A DNA stretch of 64,000 bases from Torymus aiolomorphi (taxonomy: Eukaryota; Arthropoda; Insecta; Hymenoptera; Torymidae): positions 115,787,321-115,851,320 of the forward strand of contig CM070877.1 of the NCBI GenBank assembly GCA_036365515.1. Reading direction: 5' to 3'. A program made the translations under genes and the position numbers. This document shows, piece after piece, positions 9,977 to 20,206 of this stretch. The notes below the pieces were generated by a model, which saw only the letters and a list, made by a program, of their open reading frames with translations, ran no database searches and was not told the origin of the DNA. Each line of letters opens with the position of its first letter. The first letter of the stretch is position 1.

Positions 9977-10488
9977 TTGGAGATGCGGTCCCCCACCTGC
10001 TTGGCAGCCGTCATAGCGCCAAGTCCAGACGTCTTTATGGAACGCTTTTTTTCACTTTTGCGACTGGAGAGAACAGTCGCTCGCTGTCTCAGAATTCTTC
10101 GGCACCGGCAACAACAACGACCTGATCCTCCTGAGCCACTTTCCTGCCGAGAACTCAACGATGCATATCTGCGCTGTGTTAGAATTTGCCAGGGGAGCGT
10201 GTTCACCGAAGAAATCGCTGCGCTCCAGACCGGTCATTGAGTAGCGAAGCGAAGCCCTTTGAGAGCGTTAATGCCGTTTCTCGACCACAGCGGGATCATC
10301 CGCGTAGGAGGCCGCATCCAGGCTTCTCATCTACCATACAACGAACGTCACCCCGGCATTCTACACAAGGACTGCTGGTTGTCGAACCTCATCATTAGAT
10401 GGGCTCACCAATCGAGCTCACCAATCGTGCGACCCTAACGTACGCATGTGTCATGAGGAGAGCGTGAATCATCGGAGGGCGACAACGA

Positions 10489-11292
10489 GTGAGGGCACAA
10501 GTGCGCCAATGTGTGAGGTGCGTCTGCGTCACGTCACGGCCTATGAACCAGCTGATGGGTAATCTCCCTGAAGAGCGCGTGACGCCATGTCGAGCCTTCT
10601 CTAAATGTGGACTTGATTACGCGGGACCTTTCCAACTTAAATGCTCGAAGGGACGAGGGATACGAACCTCAAAAGGGTATCTCGCCATATTTGTGTGCCT
10701 GGCGACGGAGGCAGTCCACATGGAGGTCCTTGGAGACCTCGCAACTGAGTCCTTTTTGGCAGCGATGAGACGCTTCTCTGGCAGACGCGGGCTTCCAGCC
10801 GAGGTTTGGAGCAACAATGCTACCACGTTCCACGAAGCAAACGCGGCGCTGCGATCAATCTTCCGTGAAGCCCATCTCCCATGGAACAACATCGCAACCG
10901 CCCTGTCTGCTCAGGGGATTCGGTGGAAGTTTATTCCGCCGGCGGCGCCGCACTTTGGTGGTCTGTGGGAGGCAGCCGTCAAATCGGCCAAATCCCACAT
11001 GAAACGAGTGATAGGCCCGCACCCTCTGACCTACGAAGAATTCACCACTTTCGTAGTCCAAATCGAGCAAGTAATGAACTCACGTCCTCTGACGCCTCTT
11101 ACAGGATGTCCAGAGGACAACAACGGCCTCACACCTGGACATTTCCTGATCGGCTCTTCACTACTTGCCCTCCCAGAGCCAGTGGACTTCAATGAATCAA
11201 ACAGTGATCTGCGCCATTGGCGCCTGACCCAGAACATGTTCCAGCATTTCTGGATGAGATGGTCGAGAGAATATCTGCATACTCTCCAGTAG
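10489..11292 (+). pseudogene. BEL/Pao integrase, with a substituted catalytic residue
   Basis: A 267-codon open segment reads through the integrase core: CRAFSKCGLDYAGPF (first acidic residue), GYLAIFVCLATEAVHME, then WSNNATTF where family members normally have S-D-N-x-T-x-F, and PHFGGLWEAAVKSAK (glutamate). MNSRPLTPL and LTPGHFLIG follow. A TAG at 11290-11292 interrupts the frame, which resumes as TKWQGTRYNLKEGDLVLL and RPITKIALLP up to the LTR. The N in place of the second catalytic D would by itself abolish strand transfer. Integrase identity is firm; function is not expected. Confidence 0.87.
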
Positions 11293-11567
11293 CGCACAAA
11301 ATGGCAGGGAACAAGGTATAACCTAAAGGAAGGCGATCTAGTTCTGCTTCTGAACCATACTCTGCTTTCAGGGGGCCGTTGGCCGTTGGGGCGAGTGCTT
11401 GCTGTGCATCCAGAAAGTGACGCGCTCGTAAGAGCAGCCACAATTCAGATTTCTACCGGCACGTATAAAAGGCCCATAACAAAGATTGCTCTTCTTCCCT
11501 TATCGACCCCTCCTCAGGTCACGGCGGGTGGTTCTCCCCGTGACAACTGAATTTTCGTTCCAAGAAC

Positions 11568-11580
11568 GAGGCGGGCGGAA
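11568..11580 (+). other. Polypurine tract of the BEL/Pao element
   Basis: GAGGCGGGCGGAA (with GAACGAG just upstream) directly precedes the TG of the 3' LTR. That is where plus-strand DNA synthesis of an LTR element is primed. Confidence 0.65.
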
Positions 11581-12090
11581 TGTTTTGTTTAATACGATTT
11601 TCCCGCGTTCGATCATGGGTTGGATGCGCGGAGAGCGTTGCGATCGACGCGGGAATTACAAAGCTGCGACGAGTGAACGCATGGCGCGAGAGGCCGTATC
11701 CAACAGGCGCGTTGCGCGGGCGCTGGGAGGGAGAGAGAGCGAGCGGACTCTCGGCGCGACTGGTGGGGAGTCAGTCGTTCACGAGCGGTGATCAAGTGCT
11801 GTCGAGCTTCTCTTCTCTTCAAGCCCACGGACTTCGAGCGTTTCAGCGACCACGTAGTGGCGTGCGTGTCTTCGTCCACGTGTCGGTCCTTGCCGCGGCG
11901 TGGATCTGTTGTGACTTAATTTATTTACAGTGTGATATTTATTCCAATTGACTTTGTTTTCGGAGCATGCAGTGCTCGCCGTTCTGTAAGTTTCTGTAAC
12001 CTATTATTCATTTCAGAGCAATAAATCGTTTGATTTGAGTTGTTGACTTTCTTTCACATTGCCCACCTCCCTATCCCAAGGCTATGGGCA
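11581..12090 (+). repeat. BEL/Pao 3' LTR, 510 bp
   Basis: It starts TGTTTTGTTTAATACG and ends CTATGGGCA, directly before the target duplication GTTAG. It contains AATAAATCG near 12021, a plausible polyadenylation signal. The left LTR keeps only the first half. Confidence 0.9.
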
Positions 12091-12095
12091 GTTAG

Positions 12096-12668
12096 TGAGC
12101 TCTAGTACCATAGGAGTTTTCTTGTACCTGCAATCTCAAACTTTTCATAACTTGGCGAGCTTCTTTAGTACTATCTAGTGCTCTTCTTTCTGCAGTCCAT
12201 AATGCCACAAAAAAATTCTGAACTAACTTGCCCATGACTAAGTATACACATTGACAAAAATAGTCTTCTATTGACTTTATATTCATTTTTCCTCATTCCA
12301 ACATTCTTGCTTGTATCAATAATATATTCTTTGCCACATTCAGTACAAGTAATAACTATTTTCAAATCCAGCCCTCAAAAGTCTTTTTCAGAAAAATCTA
12401 CTTTTCCATAGTATTCATTGCAACAAATAGCATCTTGTAGGGCTGCATAAATAATATTCACATCAATAATTCTAAATTTGGTATCTGAAATTTCCACTTC
12501 CATTTTACTCTGTATTTTTTTAGCAGTAGTACTTTTAAATTTTTTTACTGGTGGAGCACCATCATTTTCTTTTTGTTGAAAAATCTTCTATCTCTTTTTG
12601 TATCTTCTTTTCTTGTATAAATCACCAGGTACTCGTCTTCGACTATCTGGTTCAATATTTCCTGACAT
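12096..12668 (-). pseudogene. Mutator-like transposase N-terminal remnant
   Basis: The minus-strand frame from the ATG at 12668 reads MSGNIEPDSRRRVPGDLY, then a basic stretch, FRIIDVNIIYAALQDAIC, a Cys pair in ITCTECGKEYIID, and KVNRRLFLSMCILSHGQ. This resembles the N-terminal part of the insect proteins annotated with a Mutator-like transposase domain. Two in-frame stops occur (after KKRYKKR-like and EKDF segments), and a frame change follows near 12240. The reading is cut off at the right end of the BEL element, suggesting BEL inserted into it. The family call is from pattern memory. Confidence 0.5.
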
Positions 12669-13199
12669 AGGTAACTAGTTTTTCTGTCAATTCAAATTCA
12701 CACTGTGTAAATACAGAAACGCAATTGCAACCAAATAGTATAATTAGCACTGTGAAAATGAGACACGCGACCTCAAAATATATTTTGCAATGAAAATTGC
12801 AGATTTGATTTATAAGTAATACATACATGAAGCAGAGCTTTTAGTAAGCAACAGGTAATACTAATCTGTTAATAAGACTACTTTGATTGGTTGTTGGTGA
12901 CTTATTTAATTTACCTATGCAGAATAGGCACGAAAATGTTATATATATTTGAATTTTGAAAATCGCATTTTTGAGTTTGAGAATTTAAAACTGAATAATC
13001 CGTTAATCGTTTGTAAATGCTATTTATTTACAATAAATGACTATTCTATTATATTCTAATCAAAATAGTATAAGAAGAAATTCATTATTTTAGTTATCAA
13101 AATCGTATTGTACATTAAATTCTACATAAATCAAACCCCATTTGGTCCCCTTAAGGCAGAAGTTCTCAAATTTTCTAAAATACTCAGACCATACTCTTT
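12669..13199. other. AT-rich sequence with no gene
   Basis: Non-coding AT-rich sequence to the right of the transposase remnant. It may include that element's terminal region, but no inverted repeat end could be fixed because the other end is lost. Confidence 0.5.
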
Positions 13200-13735
13200 C
13201 TACGTTATTTTGAGGGGGCGCTGAGAGGTGGCGCGAGGAGAGGACGAGGGACGCGAGGGGGCATTGACGACGGGGATGAAAGGGCGCTGAAAGGTCGGGT
13301 CTTCTCAAAACACATGTAAATAATCACATTTTTACGTTATTTTGAGGGGGCGCGAGGGGGAGCGAGGAGTGATGACAGGGTACGAGGGGGAGGGGGGGAG
13401 AGGGGCACTCGATTTTTGAAACGACTATATAATATAGGGAGATATGTATTAATTATACAGGTCTATTGAGAATGCCTCACATCACTCCCCTCCCCCCACC
13501 CCACCCCTCGCCACACTTCGCCTACCACCCCTATGCAGCCCCCCCTCCCTCAAATTAACGTAAAAATATTAATTTTTATACGATACTTTAGGGATCTCAA
13601 AAGCTTGATCCCGACGCGTCCCGACTCACCCCACCTTGGCCCCTCTTCGCCCCTTCTTAGTACCTCATTATAGTCCCCGTCAACCCCCCTCCCCCCCACC
13701 TCATGCTCCTCTTCAGCACCACCTTAGCACCTGAA
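13200..13735. repeat. G-rich/C-rich low-complexity inverted repeat region
   Basis: The first half (13200-13410) is G-rich on the plus strand, with two direct copies of ACGTTATTTTGAGGGGGCGC at about 13202 and 13333. The second half (13475-13725) is C-rich, with CCCCCTCCCTCAAATTAACG near 13536-13560 as the reverse complement of the same motif. The whole is an imperfect foldback with runs of GGGGG and CCCCC in its arms. No protein is credible from it. Confidence 0.75.
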
Positions 13736-13746
13736 AGTTCTCGACT

Positions 13747-14220
13747 GTGAGCGAACTTTCACCACCACCAGCGGCAGAGGGTTCCACTATCGCAGGGCGC
13801 ACAAGGCCTGGTATGACGTATGGATCATTCAGCAAGCAGGAGGCCGAGCTGACCATCGAAGGAGTGCGGTTCATCAACCAGACACTGCAGCAGTCATTTC
13901 CACTATGCACCGTCATCTCTATCAGGAACTGCCGCCGCTCTCAGAAACACCAGGCCATGGTGCAGCGGGCTATCAACCAGCCGAGGGTCTTCATCAAAAT
14001 CGCCCTACCAACAACTCCAGAGCCACTGATCACCAGAAGGCTCTACAGGTTCCTAGATTACTTAAAGAGCCTTAGAGCCCTGAACTCGGGAGGTCACCAG
14101 AAGGCGCAACTAGAGGGTATCCTTAACATAACTTTAATTACGGACTTTAAATACGAGAATACGCCACGGTCCAGAGGCACTGGAAGCAGAACAGAGCTTG
14201 CTGCATCACTAGTATCCTGA
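13747..14220 (+). CDS. Orphan ORF of 157 codons, unrecognised
   Basis: An open frame starts in a Pro-rich stretch (MSELSPPPAAEG) and continues through GMTYGSFSKQEAELTIEG, VRFINQTLQQSFPLC, QPRVFIKIALPTTPEPL and LITRRLYRFLDYLKSLRAL. Its balanced composition and absence of stops differ from the surrounding AT-rich or low-complexity DNA, which suggests it was once coding, perhaps part of a gag-like protein. No domain, zinc finger or membrane segment is visible. It ends at TGA 14218-14220, and similar GC content continues to about 14320. No function is proposed. Confidence 0.35.
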   Translation: MSELSPPPAAEGSTIAGRTRPGMTYGSFSKQEAELTIEGVRFINQTLQQSFPLCTVISIRNCRRSQKHQAMVQRAINQPRVFIKIALPTTPEPLITRRLYRFLDYLKSLRALNSGGHQKAQLEGILNITLITDFKYENTPRSRGTGSRTELAASLVS

Positions 14221-14615
14221 AAGGCATTCAAGACGCCCAGCAACCATCCCTGGACATCATAGGGGCCTATTGAATCAATGTCTTTACACAGCCGACAATC
14301 AACACCAAGCCGTACTGTGTTCGGCGAAAAAATATTTTTTGAAAAATTTGCATTTAAAAAAAGTCGGTCTTTTTCAGTTTTTAATAAATCACACGATACA
14401 ATAAATCGTGACCTTCATAATAATTATTGGGCCTAAAACTAGACGAATTTTTTCATATTTCAAAAAAAAAAATAGTGTCAGACGAATTAAAACTCACAAA
14501 GTAAGAGCAGTTTGAAATTTACGGTTCATCTTTGTCGAGATAATGTGGGCTTCGAGTCTACATTACACACTGTTGTGTTACACACAACGGGCGCTTGAGG
14601 TCACCACATGACAGC
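14221..14615. other. Flank of Gypsy element A, no gene
   Basis: Mostly AT-rich, ending in TTACACACTGTTGTGTTACACACAA-type sequence just before the AGAA target site of Gypsy element A. Confidence 0.5.
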
Positions 14616-14619
14616 AGAA

Positions 14620-14672
14620 TGTAGGGACTGCGATCTCCCCTCTCATTGACTCGTGTGCCAAGGATTCCCACA
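14620..14672 (+). repeat. Gypsy A 5' LTR, reduced to 53 bp
   Basis: It keeps TGTAGGGACTGCGATCTC at the start and CCAAGGATTCCCACA at the end, but lacks about 195 internal bases that are present in the right LTR. Confidence 0.75.
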
Positions 14673-14690
14673 TTGGTGACCCCGATTACG
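14673..14690 (+). other. Primer-binding site of Gypsy A
   Basis: TTGGTGACCCCGATTACG follows the LTR end directly. TGGTGACCCCGA is the usual start of the primer-binding site in many insect Gypsy elements of this type. Confidence 0.7.
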
Positions 14691-15599
14691 AGGAGGAGCA
14701 CTCTCGCAAACCAACAGTGCCACACTTCCGGGAAATCACCACGGATTTAGCCTTTGAGACGTCCATTCTCCTTCCACAGCGTTTTTGGCACGTGGGTTGC
14801 CGTAAGGACACCTGCCTCTCGGCGCTCGTCACCCTTGCCGTGCTGTTGGCCGCGAAGGTCACTTGACAAAGAATCTCATCTCGTGGACACCTTCAGATCC
14901 ACGCAAAACTATCTCCGTCGCGCAGGTGCATCTCAGGCCCGCGCCAGGTGATCAACGCGTGGCTTGCTGTGAAAGTGCCTGCGTTTCGCCGTTGATTTCC
15001 GTAGCCATCCGGGCATTTGTCAAGGAGCCCGTCTCTCTTCGGTTATCGGAAACCCCGAGAGTCAACGAGTCCTACACATCGTCTTCGAGGCCTGCCAACC
15101 ACAGCACTTCTGATGCCAAACTTTTCTGAGGTATACATACGTGGTTTGTGGCAGAGATTTTCCGAGCACAAGTCCGATCTGTAAAATTGGCGAAATTTCC
15201 GAGCTTGTTTGAATTCCGGGAATTCGCGCGCAACGGCCGAGCGTTCCAAGAATCAGGCAGCAATCTTGGCGGTCATTTTGAACTCTTCACGTCTCGAAGA
15301 TTTTAAGCTCGTTCTTGCGCATTTTCTCTCGACAAACATTTTTCCTTTTTTGATTGACATTCGTTTCGCGTTTTTATTTCGATTTTCAATAATTTTTACA
15401 AAATCACGTGTCTACAATTATAGTAGAGCAACAAAACCTTTTCACATATTCCTGCATCTTTTTTCGCATCCACACTAGGTATTACTACGTTTCAATCTCG
15501 ACGTTAATATCATTCTATATAGTTCTGCTCAATTTAGTGAATTTTTTTAAATTAAAATCAAGTTCTCAACGTAGGTTTAGTGTGCAAAAAGGTTTTCTT

Positions 15600-15890
15600 A
15601 TACACTCGTGCAATAAAGTGCCATCGAACGAGGAGACGATTGAAGCTCTACAGCAGTAGATGCAACCGCTTTTAAGTCGTAAATCCGATTATGCAACACT
15701 ACCTGTTAGTAGCGTTTATACCGCACATATGACTAAAATCCTTCAGTTTATTCAGTTGAATCCTGGCTTATGGTTTATACAGGTAGAAGCGGCGTTTTAC
15801 CATACCCAAATTACCGTGCATTCTACTAAGATAAATGATCTCTGCCTGTCGTTAGGTACTGAAGGCATAATGGCTCTTAGGATATCCTAA
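15600..15890 (+). pseudogene. Gypsy A gag fragment
   Basis: The frame at 15660-15890 contains LNPGLWFIQVEAAFYHTQIT followed by VHSTKINDLCLSLG. This is the conserved 'P-x-LWF-x-Q-x-E-A-x-F' region of gag in retrotransposons whose pol is annotated as K02A2.6-like. Upstream sequence 14690-15600 should hold the leader and gag start, but it is broken into short frames with no convincing motif. Confidence 0.6.
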
Positions 15891-16122
15891 TGATTTCTCA
15901 GGTTCTCAACCGAGAAGCAGGTCTAGATGCAATCTCTCTTCTAGTCGTGATTCCTCAGGTTTATGCCTCGCTCAGCGGAAGTATCCGAGTAATCCACTGT
16001 CTTGAGGGAGTGGTGCTCCAAGTATGGTGAAACGCAGCAATGAAATCCTCAACGAAAAACTAGTTTAACCGTCTGTTTCAGAGACAGCTTCAGAAGACTT
16101 CCTATGTTCCAAACGTCTCCAT

Positions 16123-16404
16123 GTGTGTAATAGTATTTCGGACAAAGCGTTTCTTATCGATACCGGAGCGGATATTTCTCTCATTCAGGCATATCCTAAA
16201 ATATGCGATAAGCCCAGCTCTTACAAATTATTTGCGGTGAGCAACTCGCTAATACACCAGGCGTCGTCCCATTTGGTGGAGTTTCTGTATAGTATGTATC
16301 CCATCATTGGGACTGATCTCTTGTCGCACTATGGCCTTCTTCTTGACCTTAAAAGAAGTCATCTTGTTGATTCGCTGACTAGCGTATACTTCTTGCTCTT
16401 GTAA
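16123..16404 (+). pseudogene. Gypsy A aspartic protease fragment
   Basis: FLIDTGADISLIQ holds the retropepsin D-T-G active-site triad, followed by YPIIGTDLLSHYGLLLDLK, the usual flap-to-C-terminal 'IIG-x-D-x-L' motif. The protease normally matures gag-pol. Stops in the neighbouring frame show that the polyprotein can no longer be made. Confidence 0.8.
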
Positions 16405-16459
16405 AGGATGTTCCGGTTGAATCTTCATAAACGTTCCTGGCTCAAAATGCGCAGAGATT

Positions 16460-17077
16460 TTGGCTGAGTTTCCGAAAATTACGGACGCTACTAAACCCAC
16501 ATTTCTTAGAAACAGCGACGTTTTACATCACATTACAGCTTATTGGTCCCCATGGTCCCCCACCAGTAGCACTTGCGAAAATCCAATGTATATGAAATTG
16601 AAAAAGGATGGCAATTGGAGGGTATTTGGGGACTATAGACGCTTAAATGCCGCCACCGTCCCAGATAAATATCCGACCCCCCATATTTATGACTCCGAAA
16701 ATTAGCTTCATGATAAGAAAGTTTTCTCAGCTCTCGACCTTCATAAGGCGTTTAATCAGATTCCTGTTGTCCCCAAGGATGTGCTGAAAAGGACTATAAC
16801 TACTCCTTTTGGCCTTTTCGAATTTATGTACATGACATTTGGGATTCGAAACGCCAGTCAGACGTTCCAACGGTATATCAATAACGCTTTAGGCGACCTT
16901 AATTTTCTACCTCTGTACATCGATGACATTGTGATTACTTCGTCTTCTTTAGAAGAGCATCATGCTCACTTTTCTACAGTCTTTGAGCGACTGAAGAAAT
17001 TTCACCTTCGCCTGAATGTTGAGAAATGTACTTTTGTTGCTGAAGAGACAAGGTTGCATTTTTACGCTATCTCGTGA
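16460..17077 (+). pseudogene. Gypsy A reverse transcriptase, broken
   Basis: Segments in order are [20 protein letters not shown], then after a stop near 16703 LDLHKAFNQIPV, TTPFGLFEFMYMTFGIRNA, FQRYINNAL and YIDDIVITSSSLEEH (catalytic D pair). FHLRLNVEKCTF closes the palm. These are the canonical Gypsy motifs. A stop and a frame change split them into at least two frames. Confidence 0.85.
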
Positions 17078-17740
17078 ATGGTGGAGACATTCTCTCCATT
17101 CTAAGTACAGTTCAGAATATTTTGGATTTTCCAAAACCTCGAATAATCGCAGAACTTCGTAGGTTTATCGGTACCGCAAATTTTACGACGTCTCAATCTC
17201 CTCTCAACGCACTGTTCAGCATTTCTCGGAAAAACGATAAACGTCTAGTTCCTTGGACGCTTGAAGCGGAAGAAGCTTTCACTCGTGTTAAAAGTATAAA
17301 CTTGCCTCAGCAACTTTGCTAGTGCACCCCCGTATTGGTGCGGGTATACGTATCGTTTCTGATGTTACGGATTTTACGATAGGTGCTGCCCTGGAGCAGT
17401 TATATCTAATGCGAATCTGTGAATCTCTTGCGTTCTTTTCAAAGAAGCTTTCCTCTTCACAGTGGAAGTACAGCACATATGGCCGCGAGCACATAGCCAT
17501 GTACAAAGCTGTCAAGTACTTTTCGTTTCTCGTTGAAGGCAGCTAGGAACTTCAATATCTTAACAGATCACAAACCCTTCATTTATGCATTTATACAAAA
17601 GTTCGATAAGGCGTCACTGCGTCAAACATGTCAATTGTCTCTTATTGTTCAATACACTACTCAAGTCAAGTACATCAAAGGGGCAGACAACACAGTGGCT
17701 GACTCTTTCTCGTATAATCACACTAATCCTAGAGATCGAC
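17078..17740 (+). pseudogene. Gypsy A RT thumb/connection and RNase H, broken
   Basis: KPRIIAELRRFIGTANF, with the conserved F-x-G segment, is followed by RIVSDVTDFTIGAALEQ where active RNase H has T-D-A-S. FFSKKLSSSQWKYSTYGREH, then ILTDHKPFIYAF and YIKGADNTVADSFS match the second half of RNase H. V-S-D-V in place of T-D-A-S, and the frame changes, show decay. Confidence 0.78.
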
Positions 17741-17750
17741 CTAAACCATC

Positions 17751-18297
17751 TTGCGGCAAAACAGGATCTTTAAAACTAGAGGGGTCCCTCACACACCACT
17801 ATCTACTGCGAAATCACTGGCAAAGCTATACATCCATATATCCCTGACCCGCTTCGTAAAACTGTATTCACCCTCTTTCACAGGCTGGCTCATCCATGTC
17901 ACTGATCGATTCATCAGGCAACGCTACGTATGGCTCAATATACACCGCGATATTCCCCGTTGGTGCAAAAATTGTCTAGATTGACACCAGGCAAATATAT
18001 ATCGTCATGTCAAACTTGTTCCTGCCACATTCTTCTCACCTGATGGTCGATTTAACAATGTATATATTGAGCTAGTTGGTCCTCTCCCCAATGCAAATAG
18101 CTTTGAGTACATCCTTACCATTATTTGTCGTTTTTCGCGCTGGGTTGAAGCTGTTCCGTTGTGTGAAATGTTAACACAGGCCGTAGCTAGGGCATTCCGT
18201 GATACCTGAGTTTCACGCTATGGTGCTCCCAATGTCATCACCTCCGATCAGGGCTCTCAATTTAAGTCTCGTCTTTTTATGAGACTTCTTTCTTTAA
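17751..18297 (+). pseudogene. Gypsy A integrase, 5' half before the insertion
   Basis: RYVWLNIHRDIPRWCKNCLD is the tail of the zinc-binding domain. The core follows with NVYIELVGPLPNANSFEYIL, RFSRWVEAVPL and VITSDQGSQFKSRLF, and the frame stops at the insertion point. The second catalytic D is visible in TSDQGSQF. In-frame stops occur after NCLD and in AFRDT. Confidence 0.82.
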
Positions 18298-18661
18298 ATT
18301 TGTTCCGTTGATCACTCATTTTCCAAATATTTAGATAAGGTAATAGGGTAAACAGACCAGTGAATGACCGAAATGTTATTTTCATCAAGTTTTGAAGCTA
18401 CAAATATATTTCACTAGTATCCAATATCGAAATTAATTTTTAATTCATTTTATAATTATATTTTCTTTGAATTAACATTGTTTTAAAAGAGTTTATATAG
18501 AGAAATATTATTTAAATTGAGGGAAAAGTAAAAAAGATGTAAAAATCCAGTGAATGACCAGCCTTGACCAGAAAATGACCAGACAAATGCCAGTGAATGA
18601 CTGGCTATGTGTTAGTAACATATGAATAATATTTTAAATCAATATATTTAGGTACATGCTT

Positions 18662-19694
18662 TTAAATTAGGCAAATAAATATATTCACTGCATAAATGAG
18701 AATAAAACTCATATTATTATGAATTTTTATTAATATAAGCATATATCTTAGGTTTTCTATTTTTTGCTTATTAGATCTTTTTATTTGAGGGAAATGAAGC
18801 TCTTTTGCCCACATATCATTTAAATTAACTGCTTTTCCTTCTTTTTGATTATTATTTGCTTCGCTTATTATACTTTGTACTTGCTTTGTTTCTGTAGGCA
18901 ATGTTTCTTGATTTTGTGTAGAAATGCTACTCGAATAATTTATTTGTGTTGAGGTGCTTGCTTCGTTGATAACAGTTATTTGGCTTATAAAGTCCACCGT
19001 ACTCGAAACACTAAATTCTTTTAAACTAGAGTCATCTATCACAGCACTTTCTTGATTGGAAGAGTCAAACTCTTGCGAAACAGAAGTTTCTATTTATTCT
19101 TGATTCGAAAAGTCAAACTCTTTCGAAAAAAGAGTTTCCACTTGTTCTCGTTCGAAGAGTCAAACTCTTTCGAAACAGAAGTTTCCATTTGTTCTTAATT
19201 CAAAGAGTCAAACTCTTTCGAAACAGAAGGTTCCATTTGTTCTTGATTCGAAGAGTCAAACTCTTTCGAAACAGAAGTTTCCATTTGTTCTTGATTCGAA
19301 GAATCAAACTCTTTCGAAACAGAAGGTTCGATTGGATTCAACCTATTAATTGCGATATTTTGTAACTCTAAATCACACTTTAAACATTGATTTTCTTGAT
19401 TACGATAATCAATTTGATTGTTTTTTCTTCCTCTTGTGTTAGAATAGTTACAGGATCCATTTTTTTAATAGTACTTTCATTATTTTGTAATTTTTTAATT
19501 AATGTTCCTTTTAGTATCTTGAAATGTATTGCAGCTTTATTCGCACTCATAACCTTACTTCTTACCATTTCGATTGTCTCTTTTAAACTGTCTTCTGTAT
19601 ACTGAAAACACCTATAAACTCTTTTTACTTTTTGTTTTTTGTTTCTACTATCATTTTTAGCACTTTTATTAAGTAAACTTTCGTTTTTCTTCAT
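18662..19694 (-). pseudogene. Pogo-like transposase remnant with N-terminal psq helix-turn-helix
   Basis: The N-terminal piece (19694-19380) is Lys-rich and contains YTEDSLKETIEMVRSKVMSA followed by NKAAIHFKILKGTLIKKLQ. This is the pipsqueak/pogo helix-turn-helix that binds DNA ends. The middle (about 19335-19050) is a tandem array of a 16-residue unit. The C-terminal piece (19042-18662) is Ser/Thr/Gln-rich with FPQIKRSNKQK. The DDE catalytic domain expected between HTH and tail is absent. Pieces lie in different frames with stops. The role of the Ser/Glu-rich repeat is unknown. Confidence 0.65.
19050..19335 (-). repeat. 48-bp tandem repeat, about six copies, coding for a 16-residue unit
   Basis: The unit on the plus strand contains GAAGAGTCAAACTCTTTCG and CAGAAGTTTCCATTTGTTC. 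Read on the minus strand it encodes ETSVSKEFDSSNQEQM, with small variations (E-P-S-V, E-F-D-S-L). Unit length of exactly 48 keeps frame; one unit has lost bases near 19150. Confidence 0.88.
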
Positions 19695-20206
19695 ACCATT
19701 CTATAGTCATTCAGTGGATTTGATGAAAATGTGACCTACCAATAATTGACCGGACGGTCATTTACTAGTAAGTATTCGTCGTTTTTCATACCATTAAATG
19801 ACCAGACAAAAAATTAAAGAAAATCGTAATTATTATTATTTTTTTACCTATTTTAAATTGATTTTTATGTAAAGTAAACCTTTTTTATTAATATTAAAAC
19901 ATTTTAAGTAAAAAATAAGATGCAATATATCGGCGACATATAGTTTTCTGAAATGCTTGTTTTCAGCTTTCTTGTAAAAATATTGCTCCGAATTCAGTTT
20001 ACAGAATACCTACCTAGAATTATTATTTTTTTTTACAGGATTTTTAAAATTTTCTCATATCTTTTATGTATTTATTTAAAAATATAGATATTAAGGAATG
20101 TAAATTTTTTTTATACGTTTATAATAACATATAAATTTTTAAATTGTAATTTTTTATCTAGTAGTCATTCACTGGTCGGCGGTCATGCACTGGACGAGTT
20201 ACCCTA

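Larger units (their letters stand above)
8770..12090 (+). mobile_element. BEL/Pao LTR retrotransposon, 5' portion deleted
   Basis: The two LTRs share their first ~260 bp (TGTTTTGTTTAATA...). The element ends TG at 8770 and CA at 12090 and is flanked by 5-bp direct duplications GTTAG (8765-8769 and 12091-12095). Between the LTRs are a BEL-type RNase H region and a BEL-type integrase. The left LTR stops after about 260 bp, and gag, protease and most of the reverse transcriptase are missing. A small inverted-repeat element (9031-9439) sits at the join. The coding parts contain frameshifts and stops, so the copy is dead. Confidence 0.88.
18346..20204 (-). mobile_element. Pogo-like Tc1/mariner-superfamily element, internally deleted
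   Basis: It is bounded by TA (18344-18345 and 20205-20206) and by short inverted ends GGGTAAAC / GAGTTACCC. The uninterrupted Penelope-like end on the other side (35001-35012) shows the empty site. Both ends are rich in a GTGAATGACC-type motif (for example CCAGTGAATGACC at the left end, AGTCATTCACTGGTC at the right end). Minus-strand coding remains include a pipsqueak-type helix-turn-helix but no DDE core, so it is probably a deletion derivative. Confidence 0.75.
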
